Source: JALYOK01 sp031419835
GTDB taxonomy: Bacteria > Pseudomonadota > Gammaproteobacteria > Burkholderiales > JALYOK01
DNA length: 16,247 nt
Assembly: GCA_031419835.1 (NCBI GenBank)
Contig: JANOLP010000065.1
Location: 1-16,247, forward strand
Direction: 5' to 3'
A program made the translations under genes and the position numbers. The first letter of the stretch is position 1. Every line of letters starts with the position of its first letter. The notes beneath the pieces are model-generated. The model was not told the origin of the DNA and did not search any database. It saw only the letters and a list, made by a program, of their open reading frames with translations. This document shows, in pieces, positions 1-6,220 of the stretch.

Positions 1-117
1 CGATTATTTGTTGAACTTGCCCATGCCGGGCACACTAGGGTGGGCAAACGGTATTATCGTTTGCCCACGCTGACTCCGATTTGCGCCTGCAGCATGGGCA
101 CTTGCCCACCCTAACAA
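1..117. repeat. Nested inverted-repeat (palindromic) element downstream of the GST gene
   Basis: Three inverted repeats are nested here. GTGGGCAAACG (40-50) pairs perfectly with CGTTTGCCCAC (58-68) around a 7-base loop. TAGGGTGGGCAA (36-47) pairs with TTGCCCACCCTA (102-113). TGCCCATGC (18-26) pairs with GCATGGGCA (92-100). The competing pairings mean that several alternative hairpins can form. The element abuts the stop codon of the minus-strand GST gene at 118-120, so it could end or protect that transcript, although no U-tract follows it. It resembles REP-like or MITE-like intergenic palindromes seen in many proteobacteria; that assignment is by appearance only. The left end may continue outside the window. 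Confidence 0.75.
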
Positions 118-903
118 TTATTCCGGCAACCGGCTAAACCGAATCGTCCCCTTTGCAATTCCGTCGCGCACAATCTCAAGGCCGCCAGCGGCGATCATCC
201 ACTCCAAACGATGATCGCGATACTGGCGATTCACTTCCCCATTCGCAAGCATTGTCGCGACATCGGGAAAATTCGCAATCACGTGTTTCATTTGCTCGAC
301 AACTTTCGCAACACTCGGCCGTGCACTTGCGCGCTCAACCCACTTCGCAAGATTGGAATTCGCTGGTGGCGGATGCCCTGATGCAATTGAGCGAAACACA
401 TAAGGCGAAACGCACACATCGCCCCAACCGAAATTCGCACCGTTAAACCACGGGGCATTGCCCAATTGTTTTTCCAGCCAACTTTGCAATTTCGTCACGC
501 TCGCACGCGAATGCGCGACTAGTTGATCGGCTAGTGCGCCGCTGGCGCGCTTAAAGCGCAGCACTTCGCCCAAGCCCCAATTATTCGGCTCGTAAAGCGT
601 ATCCATCACATCCTCGATCATGCGCACGCGCGCGCGATCGGCCGCAGAGGCAGGCAGCAAGCGGGGTTCGGGCCATTTATCTTCGAGATATTCAAGAATA
701 ATCGTCGAGTCGAAAATTTTCACATCGCCATCGATTAAGGTCGGAATTTCCGCACGCGGATTCGCCTCGACAAATTCGCCGCCGGTTTTGCCATTCATCA
801 TGCCATCGGGCACGATGCTGTTAAATTCCAAGCCTTTTTCGGCAAGGCCGATTTTGGCTTTCATCGCGAAAGCGGAGAGGGGGTGTTCATAAAGTGTGAG
901 CAT
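118..903 (-). CDS. Glutathione S-transferase family protein
   Basis: A 261-residue protein with the two-domain GST layout. The N-terminal part (about residues 1-80) is the thioredoxin-like glutathione-binding domain: it opens with MLTLYEHPLS, has the cis-proline segment IPTLIDGD, and then the DSTIILEYLE segment whose Ser normally contacts the glutathione gamma-glutamyl group. The remainder is the helical C-terminal domain, with a WGDVCVSPYVF segment where GSTs carry the N-capping motif. Members conjugate glutathione to electrophiles or act as isomerases or dehalogenases in the cytosol; the substrate cannot be read here. The ATG is preceded by a weak GGAA ribosome-binding site. The gene lies 50 bases downstream of the SDR gene on the same strand, so co-transcription is possible. 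The family call is firm and the specific activity is unknown. Confidence 0.88.
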   Translation of the reverse strand: MLTLYEHPLSAFAMKAKIGLAEKGLEFNSIVPDGMMNGKTGGEFVEANPRAEIPTLIDGDVKIFDSTIILEYLEDKWPEPRLLPASAADRARVRMIEDVMDTLYEPNNWGLGEVLRFKRASGALADQLVAHSRASVTKLQSWLEKQLGNAPWFNGANFGWGDVCVSPYVFRSIASGHPPPANSNLAKWVERASARPSVAKVVEQMKHVIANFPDVATMLANGEVNRQYRDHRLEWMIAAGGLEIVRDGIAKGTIRFSRLPE

Positions 904-953
904 TTTTGATTCCGGGGAAAAGTGAGTTATAAATTGTATCGTCGATGTTTCCG

Positions 954-1694
954 CTATGCAGCTAAATTATGCCCACCATTCACAAAAATCACCTGCCCCT
1001 GAATCATCTCCGCTGCGGCGCTGGCGAGGAATTCGACAAGGCCGACGTAATCATCATGTTGCACCGATCGCCCGCTCGGATTTTGTTCGGCGGCGGATTT
1101 GAGAATCTTGTCGGTTTCTGCACCGAATACTGCACGTAGTGCGTCGGTATCGACCGCGCCAGGGGCGATGGCGTTGATGCGGATGCCGCGTGGTGCGAGT
1201 TCGACGGCGAGATAGCGCAGTAGACTTTCGGCCAACGCTTTGCCGACGCCGACGGCGGCATAATTTTTGATGACGGTGCGCCCGCCGCGACTCGACAAAA
1301 AGAGTACGCTACTACCACGCTTTAAAATTGGTAGTGCCGCTTGCACGAGGTAGAGCAGCGCGGTGCCGTTGAGATTGACGGCGCGAGTGAAATCGTCCGG
1401 ATCCACTTGCAAGGTCGGCACGGCGATGACGCGTACGGCGCAATGGATCAGCTGATCGAGCCGGTCGACCTTGGCTTTGACTTGGTCGAGTACGGCGTTG
1501 CAACCGCTTGGGGTGCTAACGTCGCCGCGAATTAAGTGGCAGCGCGCGCCGAGTCCTTCGATTTCGTGCTGCGCTTTCTCGGCGGTTTTTTCGTCGTTGT
1601 GAAAATTGAGGAAGACATCGGTGTTGGGTTTCGCGAAACGTTTGGCGATGGCGAAGCCAATACCTTTGATGCCGCCGGTGACGAGGATTGACAT
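954..1694 (-). CDS. SDR-family oxidoreductase resembling enoyl-ACP reductase III (FabL)
   Basis: A 246-residue short-chain dehydrogenase/reductase. The Rossmann motif TGGIKGIG is at residues 6-13, an acidic GDVS segment at about 57-60, and the active-site region has Ser134/Ser135. Tyr145 and Lys152 are separated by six residues instead of the usual three. This Tyr-x6-Lys spacing, in the sequence NYAAVGVGKALAE, with RYLAVELAP and a DTDAL segment following, is what I recall for the NADPH-dependent enoyl-ACP reductase FabL of Bacillus. The likely role is reduction of an enoyl thioester or a related carbonyl. The start at 1694 is chosen because MSILVTGG begins the Rossmann fold and a GGA lies 6 bases before the ATG. 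An upstream in-frame start at 1793 would add 33 residues lacking any family feature. It could instead be a ketoreductase of another pathway. Confidence 0.8.
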   Translation of the reverse strand: MSILVTGGIKGIGFAIAKRFAKPNTDVFLNFHNDEKTAEKAQHEIEGLGARCHLIRGDVSTPSGCNAVLDQVKAKVDRLDQLIHCAVRVIAVPTLQVDPDDFTRAVNLNGTALLYLVQAALPILKRGSSVLFLSSRGGRTVIKNYAAVGVGKALAESLLRYLAVELAPRGIRINAIAPGAVDTDALRAVFGAETDKILKSAAEQNPSGRSVQHDDYVGLVEFLASAAAEMIQGQVIFVNGGHNLAA

Positions 1695-1829
1695 GGGATT
1701 TCCGTTGTTCATAGTCGATGCGAGATGGTAGGCAGACTTGCGCTGGGCGTCAATGATCGTACATTTGAGAAACAGAAGTGACCTGAGAGCCAATATTCAT
1801 GCGGCTCCCCGGGCGTTAACCAAAAGATT

Positions 1830-2336
1830 TCAGCGGCCGAACTTCGCACGCGCTTCCGCTAAACAAGTGCTGCGATAGGTGCCGCCCTTTTCCATGCATG
1901 CGGCAACGGCGGCTTTCCACTGCTCTTGGAGTTTGTCGGCGTTAGTATCGATTTCGGCATAAGAGGTATCGCGAGCGGCGCGTGCGTCGGCGATGCATTT
2001 AGCTTTGGTATCGCCACCGTACGTGTTGCATTTTTCCTTTGCAAGCATCCAATCGGCATCGACGTTATCGCGCTCGGCTTGGATTAAGGCCTCCTCGGTG
2101 CCTAAATTTTCTGCCTTGGCGCCAGCAACGGCTTTAGTTCGGTTGACATTCGCTTCCGTGCGACACAGCGATTTCGCATCGCCGGAAAATTTTTCGCAAG
2201 TACGCAATGCAAGCATGCGGTCTTCATGGGCGCGCGCAACGGCTGCCTTATATTTTGCATCACCGAGGCTATCGGTGGTGCAAGCATTAACGCCAAATAG
2301 CGCAACGGCGATCAAGAGTAAACGAATATTGATCAT
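1830..2336 (-). CDS. Putative small lipoprotein with three Cys-x10-Cys repeats
   Basis: A 168-residue protein that I do not recognise. It begins with a lipoprotein-like signal: a hydrophobic stretch from about residue 4 to 15, then GVNAC with Cys19 as the candidate lipidated residue. Asn at -2 makes the lipobox imperfect. The mature part is Ala/Lys/Glu-rich and probably helical. It holds three copies of a module in which two cysteines are separated by ten residues: CEKFSGDAKSLC, CNTYGGDTKAKC and CMEKGGTYRSTC. Two of them are followed by an AEARA or ADARA type stretch. The paired cysteines probably form disulfides in the periplasm. The ATG at 2336 is preferred because AAAGGA lies 6 bases upstream; the open frame starts earlier at a TTG (2351) that would translate through this ribosome-binding site. 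No function is proposed. Confidence 0.75.
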   Translation of the reverse strand: MINIRLLLIAVALFGVNACTTDSLGDAKYKAAVARAHEDRMLALRTCEKFSGDAKSLCRTEANVNRTKAVAGAKAENLGTEEALIQAERDNVDADWMLAKEKCNTYGGDTKAKCIADARAARDTSYAEIDTNADKLQEQWKAAVAACMEKGGTYRSTCLAEARAKFGR

Positions 2337-2342
2337 GAGCGG

Positions 2343-2348
2343 TCCTTT
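2343..2348 (-). promoter_or_regulatory. Ribosome-binding site of the lipoprotein gene
   Basis: On the minus strand AAAGGA lies 6 bases before the ATG at 2336. It decides the start codon against the upstream in-frame TTG at 2351. Confidence 0.7.
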
Positions 2349-2351
2349 CAA

Positions 2352-2775
2352 AAAACGTTGAGTGTTGTTATCCGGCCTTTGGAATATGCAGCAAACAACG
2401 AGAAGGGTTGTTGATGTTGTTAGCGATTAGGATAACTCGATTTGCCAAATACTGAAACCGTTGATTGCCCCAATCGGCCATTGCCACGCACCGCAATGCG
2501 CTTGCCTCGCGGCCTGGTATGCCCGCAGAGGCAATATCCATGGGCATTTCCAGGGCATGGTTGTGGAAATGCGACATTGAAATTGATTTAGGGAAGCTCT
2601 GATTGATCCCGATTTGCTCGCCCTTGGATTTGCGTTCGTAACAAAGCTGTCGAAAAGTGTTTCAAATTGTAGGAATTAACAGGCGGCTTATGTGAAGCGG
2701 ATGTAGCACATATTAGGAAAGATTCTCAGATTTCTATGCCGCGTGAAAACGGATCAGAAGGATTATTCTTTTGAA
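2352..2775. other. Intergenic region with two hairpins; no convincing gene
   Basis: These 424 bases separate the kinase 3' end from the lipoprotein start. Two inverted repeats are visible. TTGCCTC-GCGG (2502-2512) pairs with CCGC-GAGGCAA (2523-2534) with one bulged A. GCATTTCCA (2544-2552) pairs perfectly with TGGAAATGC (2564-2572) around 11 bases. Neither is followed by a T-run on either strand, so they are not clear intrinsic terminators. A degenerate inverted copy of the dispersed repeat overlaps this part. The remainder (2580-2775) is more A+T-rich and presumably holds the kinase 3' untranslated region. The lipoprotein promoter should lie near 2360-2400, but I see no strong -35/-10 pair. 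A 69-codon open frame at 2368-2577 has no ribosome-binding site and runs over the hairpins. Confidence 0.5.
2472..2542 (-). repeat. Probable degenerate copy of the dispersed intergenic repeat
   Basis: Read on the minus strand, this stretch shares ordered blocks with the copies at 4534-4605 and 14395-14466: CATGGAT, GCCT, GGCAT, CGAGG, AAGCG, GCG, TGGCA and (with the 4534 copy) CCGATT, with small gaps between them. It overlaps the hairpin at 2502-2534. The match is weaker than that between the other two copies, so this is a tentative assignment from reading by eye. Confidence 0.4.
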
Positions 2776-4479
2776 TCAACTTGCAATGCAAAAATATAGT
2801 AGCAAGACGTTGATTAAAATTGATACGCCTGCGACGAATCGCCACAACGTAACAGGGTCCCGCTCAGCCAAAGGCGTCGGTAACGGCGAGGCTAATGGTC
2901 GCGCTGCACCGCGTTCTATGGCGAGCAGCAACTCATCGGCGGTCTCGAAGCGACGCTGCGGATCTTTTGCGACGGCTTTCAGAATTAAATTTTCAAGCCA
3001 CTGCGGAATGTCAGGCCGATAACGCGTCGGCGGCACGGGCTCACCAAACTTCGGGCGTTGAAAAGGCTCGATCTCGCGGTACGGAAATCGGCGCGTCAGT
3101 AGGTGATAAAGCGTGACGCCGATCGCGTAGAGATCCATTTGTTCCGAGGGTTTTGCGCCGGCGTATTGTTCCGGGGCGATAAAGCTTGGCGTACCGGCCT
3201 GGTCGTGCGTGCGATCTTGCGGCTCGTGGCCCGAGATCGCGATGCCAAAATCGAGAATACGTAACTCATCATCGCTGCCGAGATGAATATTGGCGGGCTT
3301 GATATCGCGATGCAAAATCGATCGACGATGCAACGCGCCGACGCCGCGGGTGAGTTTGGTGGCAATCTGTAAAGTTTCCGGAATAGTAAAGTGAATATCG
3401 GCGTCAAGCTTTTGTTGTAAGGTCGCGCCTTCGTGCCAGGTCATAATGAAATAGAGATAAGTACGGCGTTCCGGCTTGATGTTCACATGCTGGGGGAAGA
3501 AACGTGCGACGGCGCGACGCATCAGCCATTCTTCGTGGGCGAGCGCAGCGCGCTCGTTATCGTCGTCCGCCATATCCGGCACTAAGGTTTTCAGGACGTA
3601 AGTTTTACCCGTTTCTTCGTCGCGAACTTTGTAAAGCAAAGTGACGCGCGATTCATGCAAAATTTCCAAGACCGTGAAGCCATCAATCGCGGCGCCTACT
3701 GCAAGGCGCGCGGCTGGACGCAAGAACTGTATCGATTCGCTACTATCGTGTAGATTTGCCTCGGGAATTTCGCGTACCTCGATAATCGCAGCGCTGACAT
3801 TATCTTGGGAGCCGGCGCCGATCGCCGCGTCGCACAGCTCGCGCGAGGCTTGATCGGGATCGGAATAATGTTGTAAGCGTTCCGCTAAAACCTTGTCGCC
3901 GATCGGCTGCCATACCCCATCGCTGACTAGTAGAAATCGATCGCCTTGTTGCAATTCGCCATCGCTGTAATCCAGACGCAAGTGCCGATCCAGGCCGACG
4001 GCGCGAGTAAGCACATGGCGCATTTCGGGCCGATCCCAGACGTGATCTGTAGTGAGGCGTTTGAAAACGCCATCGCGCAACAAATAAATGCGCGTGTCGC
4101 CGATGTGAGCAATGGTGTAATGCCGATGTCGCAGCACAAGAACGGAGAGCGTCGTCGCCATGCCGTCGCGCTCCGGATGGGCGGATGATTGCGCAACGAG
4201 CCAGCGGTTAATCGCGTTGAGCACGCGATCAAGCGCGACGGGAATGTCCCAATCATCCGGCGTTGCGAAGTAATCCGACAACAACCCGCGCACCGTGTAT
4301 TCCGATGCTTCGCGCCCGCCGTCACTGCCGGCAACACCATCGGCGATGGCGACCAAAATGCCCTTGGCCGTAAGTTCCGGTTCGCTTGGCAACACCATGC
4401 CGACGAAGTCTTCGTTGCGTTCGCGTTTGCCCGTTAAGGACGCGTAGCCGGCGCTGATTTGCAAAGCGGGTTTAGTCAT
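2776..4479 (-). CDS. PP2C-type phosphatase fused to a Ser/Thr protein kinase, C-terminal membrane anchor
   Basis: A 567-residue bifunctional protein. Residues 1 to about 235 are a PP2C phosphatase with the metal-binding motifs RNED (21-24), ADG (46-48), GDTR (127-130), SDGVW (186-190) and QDN (225-227). Residues 268 to about 530 are a Hanks-type kinase: Lys297 in YVLK, HRD (390-392) with KPAN after it, DFG (410-412) and APE (435-437). The glycine-rich loop before Lys297 lacks the usual GxGxxG. A single hydrophobic segment (about 545-565) ends the chain, so both domains should sit in the cytoplasm on the inner membrane. It lies 131 bases downstream of the nitrate transporter on the same strand. 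From memory Pseudomonas has a similar fusion at the same place in its nitrate locus. It probably tunes transport or nitrate/nitrite reduction by reversible phosphorylation; the target is unknown. No clear ribosome-binding site precedes the ATG. Confidence 0.92.
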   Translation of the reverse strand: MTKPALQISAGYASLTGKRERNEDFVGMVLPSEPELTAKGILVAIADGVAGSDGGREASEYTVRGLLSDYFATPDDWDIPVALDRVLNAINRWLVAQSSAHPERDGMATTLSVLVLRHRHYTIAHIGDTRIYLLRDGVFKRLTTDHVWDRPEMRHVLTRAVGLDRHLRLDYSDGELQQGDRFLLVSDGVWQPIGDKVLAERLQHYSDPDQASRELCDAAIGAGSQDNVSAAIIEVREIPEANLHDSSESIQFLRPAARLAVGAAIDGFTVLEILHESRVTLLYKVRDEETGKTYVLKTLVPDMADDDNERAALAHEEWLMRRAVARFFPQHVNIKPERRTYLYFIMTWHEGATLQQKLDADIHFTIPETLQIATKLTRGVGALHRRSILHRDIKPANIHLGSDDELRILDFGIAISGHEPQDRTHDQAGTPSFIAPEQYAGAKPSEQMDLYAIGVTLYHLLTRRFPYREIEPFQRPKFGEPVPPTRYRPDIPQWLENLILKAVAKDPQRRFETADELLLAIERGAARPLASPLPTPLAERDPVTLWRFVAGVSILINVLLLYFCIAS

Positions 4480-4533
4480 AGGAACGATTGTGCCTGATTT
4501 TTTGTCGGCTAATTTTCAAGACGATGTGCCTGA

Positions 4534-4605
4534 AAGCCGCATGGATCGTCGGCCTTCAGGCATGCATTGCCACGAGGTAAGCGGGGAGCGAGTGCTGGCA
4601 GACCT
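4534..4605 (+). repeat. Dispersed intergenic repeat, copy at 4534
   Basis: This shares AAGCCGCATGGA (4534-4545) and CATGCATTGCCA (4561-4572) exactly with the copy at 14395-14466, with identical 15-base spacing between the two blocks. The following 33 bases match at 23 positions and end in GACCT in both. It fills most of the gap between the transporter stop (4611) and the kinase start (4479), so on the minus strand it lies in the intercistronic part of a likely transporter-kinase transcript. Confidence 0.75.
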
Positions 4606-4610
4606 GCCGA

Positions 4611-5822
4611 TTAGATTCGCGCAACGGTCAAATGTGCCGCGCCCCAGGTTGTGCGCCAGCGCGTCTTGACGGCCGTTAATCCGCCCAATGCGACCATCGC
4701 CAAGGCGGCGAAAATCAGAAATCCCAACTGATAACTACCGGTGATTTGTTTTGAATAACCAAGGCTCGATGCCAAATAAAATCCACCGACGCCGCCCGCC
4801 ATACCGACCATGCCGGTCATCACGCCGATCTCTTTGCGGAAACGCTGCGGCACGAGTTGAAACACCGCGCCGTTGCCCATGCCCAGCGCCCACATGGCGA
4901 ACATGAAGACGATTAACGCCATCCATGCCGAGGGTAGGCCAAAGCTTACGACGAACAGAAATGAGGCGGCGATGACATACATGACGCTCAATGATTTGAT
5001 GCCGCCGATGCGATCTGCCAGCCAGCCGCCGAGCGGGCGCATCATCGAACCCATGAACACGCACGCCGCGGTGAAGTAGCCGGCGACGACCGGCGAGAGG
5101 CCGTACTGGGTGTTGAAATAAATCGTTAACGACGACGCTAATCCGACGAAGCCACCGAAGGTAACGCTGTAAAAAAACATGAACCACCAGGCATCTTTAT
5201 CGCGCAGCACTTTCAGATATTCGGCGAGCGATTTTGCCGGTGGGCAATCGGGGCTATCTTTCGCGACGAATAAATAAAACACAAACACGATTGCAAGCGG
5301 AATGACCGCGAGGCCGATTACGTTGTTCCACCCGAACGCGACGGCGAGCGAGGGCGCGAACAACGCAGCCAATACAGTGCCGGAATTACCTGCGCCAGCG
5401 ATGCCTAGTGCAGTGCCCTGATGCTCCGGCGGATACCACCGCGACGCAAGCGGCAATGCAACCGCGAATGATGCGCCAGCGACGCCGAGAAAAATCCCGA
5501 GCGTCAGCACTTGCGCGTAGCTGTGAATGCCGAAATACCATGCGATCGACAGTGCAACAATGACGATGACTTGCCCAATGGAGCCGGCGGTTTTCGGCTT
5601 AAGGTGATCGACCATCACGCCCATGACCAAACGCAGTAGCGCGCCGGCAAGCACCGGTGTTGCGACCATCAAGCCTTTTTGCGCGGCGTTTAGACCCAAA
5701 TCTTTTGCGATCTGAACGCCGAGCGGCCCGAGCACGACCCAGACCATAAAACTCAAATCGAAATAGAGGAACGCGGCAAGCAACGTCGGCGGGTGGCCCG
5801 CCTTCCAAAAAGATTTATTCAT
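4611..5822 (-). CDS. narK: Nitrate/nitrite transporter, MFS superfamily (NarK/NNP type)
   Basis: A 403-residue, strongly hydrophobic protein with about twelve membrane segments, the normal length of a 12-helix nitrate/nitrite porter. The nitrate signatures are visible: AGAGNSGTVLAALFAP in helix 5, and GMGNGAVFQLVP followed by the glycine-rich GMVGMAGGVGGF in the second half. Arg in LLRLVMG (helix 2) and Arg in MMRPLGG (helix 8 region) fit the two substrate-binding arginines of NarK. It imports nitrate across the inner membrane for the reductases encoded on the other strand; symport versus nitrite exchange cannot be told apart. The ATG has a weak AGGT upstream, and a sigma-54 promoter lies about 35-50 bases before it. 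In some genomes the orthologue is called nasA or nrtP. Confidence 0.92.
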   Translation of the reverse strand: MNKSFWKAGHPPTLLAAFLYFDLSFMVWVVLGPLGVQIAKDLGLNAAQKGLMVATPVLAGALLRLVMGVMVDHLKPKTAGSIGQVIVIVALSIAWYFGIHSYAQVLTLGIFLGVAGASFAVALPLASRWYPPEHQGTALGIAGAGNSGTVLAALFAPSLAVAFGWNNVIGLAVIPLAIVFVFYLFVAKDSPDCPPAKSLAEYLKVLRDKDAWWFMFFYSVTFGGFVGLASSLTIYFNTQYGLSPVVAGYFTAACVFMGSMMRPLGGWLADRIGGIKSLSVMYVIAASFLFVVSFGLPSAWMALIVFMFAMWALGMGNGAVFQLVPQRFRKEIGVMTGMVGMAGGVGGFYLASSLGYSKQITGSYQLGFLIFAALAMVALGGLTAVKTRWRTTWGAAHLTVARI

Positions 5823-5855
5823 GATTCGACCTAGAATGTGTAGTGCTTAACGAAT

Positions 5856-5871
5856 AGCAAGCTATGTGCCA
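5856..5871 (-). promoter_or_regulatory. Sigma-54 (RpoN) promoter for the transporter-kinase transcript
   Basis: On the minus strand the sequence is TGGCACATAGCTTGCT. It matches the -24/-12 consensus TGGCACG-N4-TTGCW except for one base, and the GG and GC dinucleotides are exactly 10 bases apart. The start of transcription would be near 5845, leaving a leader of about 23 bases before the ATG at 5822. Confidence 0.8.
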
Positions 5872-5965
5872 CGTCGATTATTCACATTGGTTTGAGCAAA
5901 ATTAATTAGTCTCGTCGAGGGAAATTGCGCATTTTCTGACGCCCTTTGTGCGATGGAAAACTTAG

Positions 5966-5983
5966 TGCATAGCGCTAATTGCA
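5966..5983. promoter_or_regulatory. Possible second NtrC-like site
   Basis: TGCATAGCGCTAATTGCA has the two TGCA half-sites of an NtrC operator, but they are 14 rather than 13 bases apart. Its centre is about 130 bases upstream of the predicted transporter start, a typical enhancer distance. It could be a weak site or an unrelated palindrome. Confidence 0.35.
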
Positions 5984-6014
5984 CTGCGCTGTATCCGTGC
6001 ATTCAGGCCATTTA

Positions 6015-6031
6015 TGCACTAATTTGATGCA
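6015..6031. promoter_or_regulatory. NtrC (NR-I) operator, candidate enhancer
   Basis: TGCACTAATTTGATGCA agrees with the classical NtrC site TGCACTATATTGGTGCA at 14 of 17 positions, with both TGCA half-sites in register. Its centre lies about 135 bases upstream of the predicted nirB start of transcription and about 178 bases from that of the transporter, so it can serve as an enhancer for either sigma-54 promoter. Confidence 0.65.
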
Positions 6032-6131
6032 TTGCAGCATCTAAAACTATTGACCGTTATTGAGACTGAATTTCATGCCTTCACGAGGGAGCAAGTGCAA
6101 TTGCTGCGGCGACGAAAACGAAAAAATCGCG

Positions 6132-6147
6132 TGGCATCGATATTGCT
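6132..6147 (+). promoter_or_regulatory. Sigma-54 (RpoN) promoter for nirB-nirD-nasA-cobA
   Basis: TGGCATCGATATTGCT contains TGGCA and TTGC with GG and GC exactly 10 bases apart, the invariant sigma-54 spacing. Transcription would begin near 6158, leaving a leader of about 63 bases before the nirB ATG at 6221. Its position rules against an ATG at 6032 as the nirB start. Confidence 0.75.
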
Positions 6148-6204
6148 AAGTATTCATCGAAATCACAGGTGTATTTTGACTTGTACAAAATCGTTTAGAA
6201 ATTT

Positions 6205-6208
6205 GGAG
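6205..6208 (+). promoter_or_regulatory. Ribosome-binding site of nirB
   Basis: GGAG lies 12 bases before the ATG at 6221, a long but usable spacing. It supports this start (MKKMNLVMVGNG) over 6032; an ATG at 6230 is a less likely alternative. Confidence 0.45.
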
Positions 6209-6220
6209 CTTATCAATAGC

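Larger units (their letters stand above)
5823..6220. promoter_or_regulatory. Divergent nitrogen-control region of the nitrate locus
   Basis: This 398-base region separates the transporter (minus) from nirB (plus). It contains two outward-facing sigma-54 promoters (5856-5871 and 6132-6147). Between them is a run of six TGCA tetramers in 71 bases (5966, 5980, 5998, 6015, 6028, 6033), of which 6015-6031 matches the NtrC operator. An open frame continues upstream of nirB to an ATG at 6032, but that start would lie on the operator and upstream of the nirB promoter, so this part is treated as non-coding. The nirB leader of about 63 bases shows no obvious antitermination hairpin. Confidence 0.75.

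Noticed and set aside
1592..1793. Upstream in-frame start for the SDR (1793), adding 33 residues
   Set aside because: The extra residues precede the Rossmann fold without family features, and the ATG at 1694 has a better ribosome-binding site.
2368..2577. 69-codon minus-strand open frame between the kinase and lipoprotein genes
   Set aside because: It has no ribosome-binding site and no recognisable motif, and it overlaps two hairpins and the degenerate repeat. It is best read as non-coding.
5998..6018. Other TGCA pairs in the divergent region as extra NtrC sites
   Set aside because: Half-site distances of 17-18 bases do not fit the 13-base NtrC register. Only 6015-6031 fits well.
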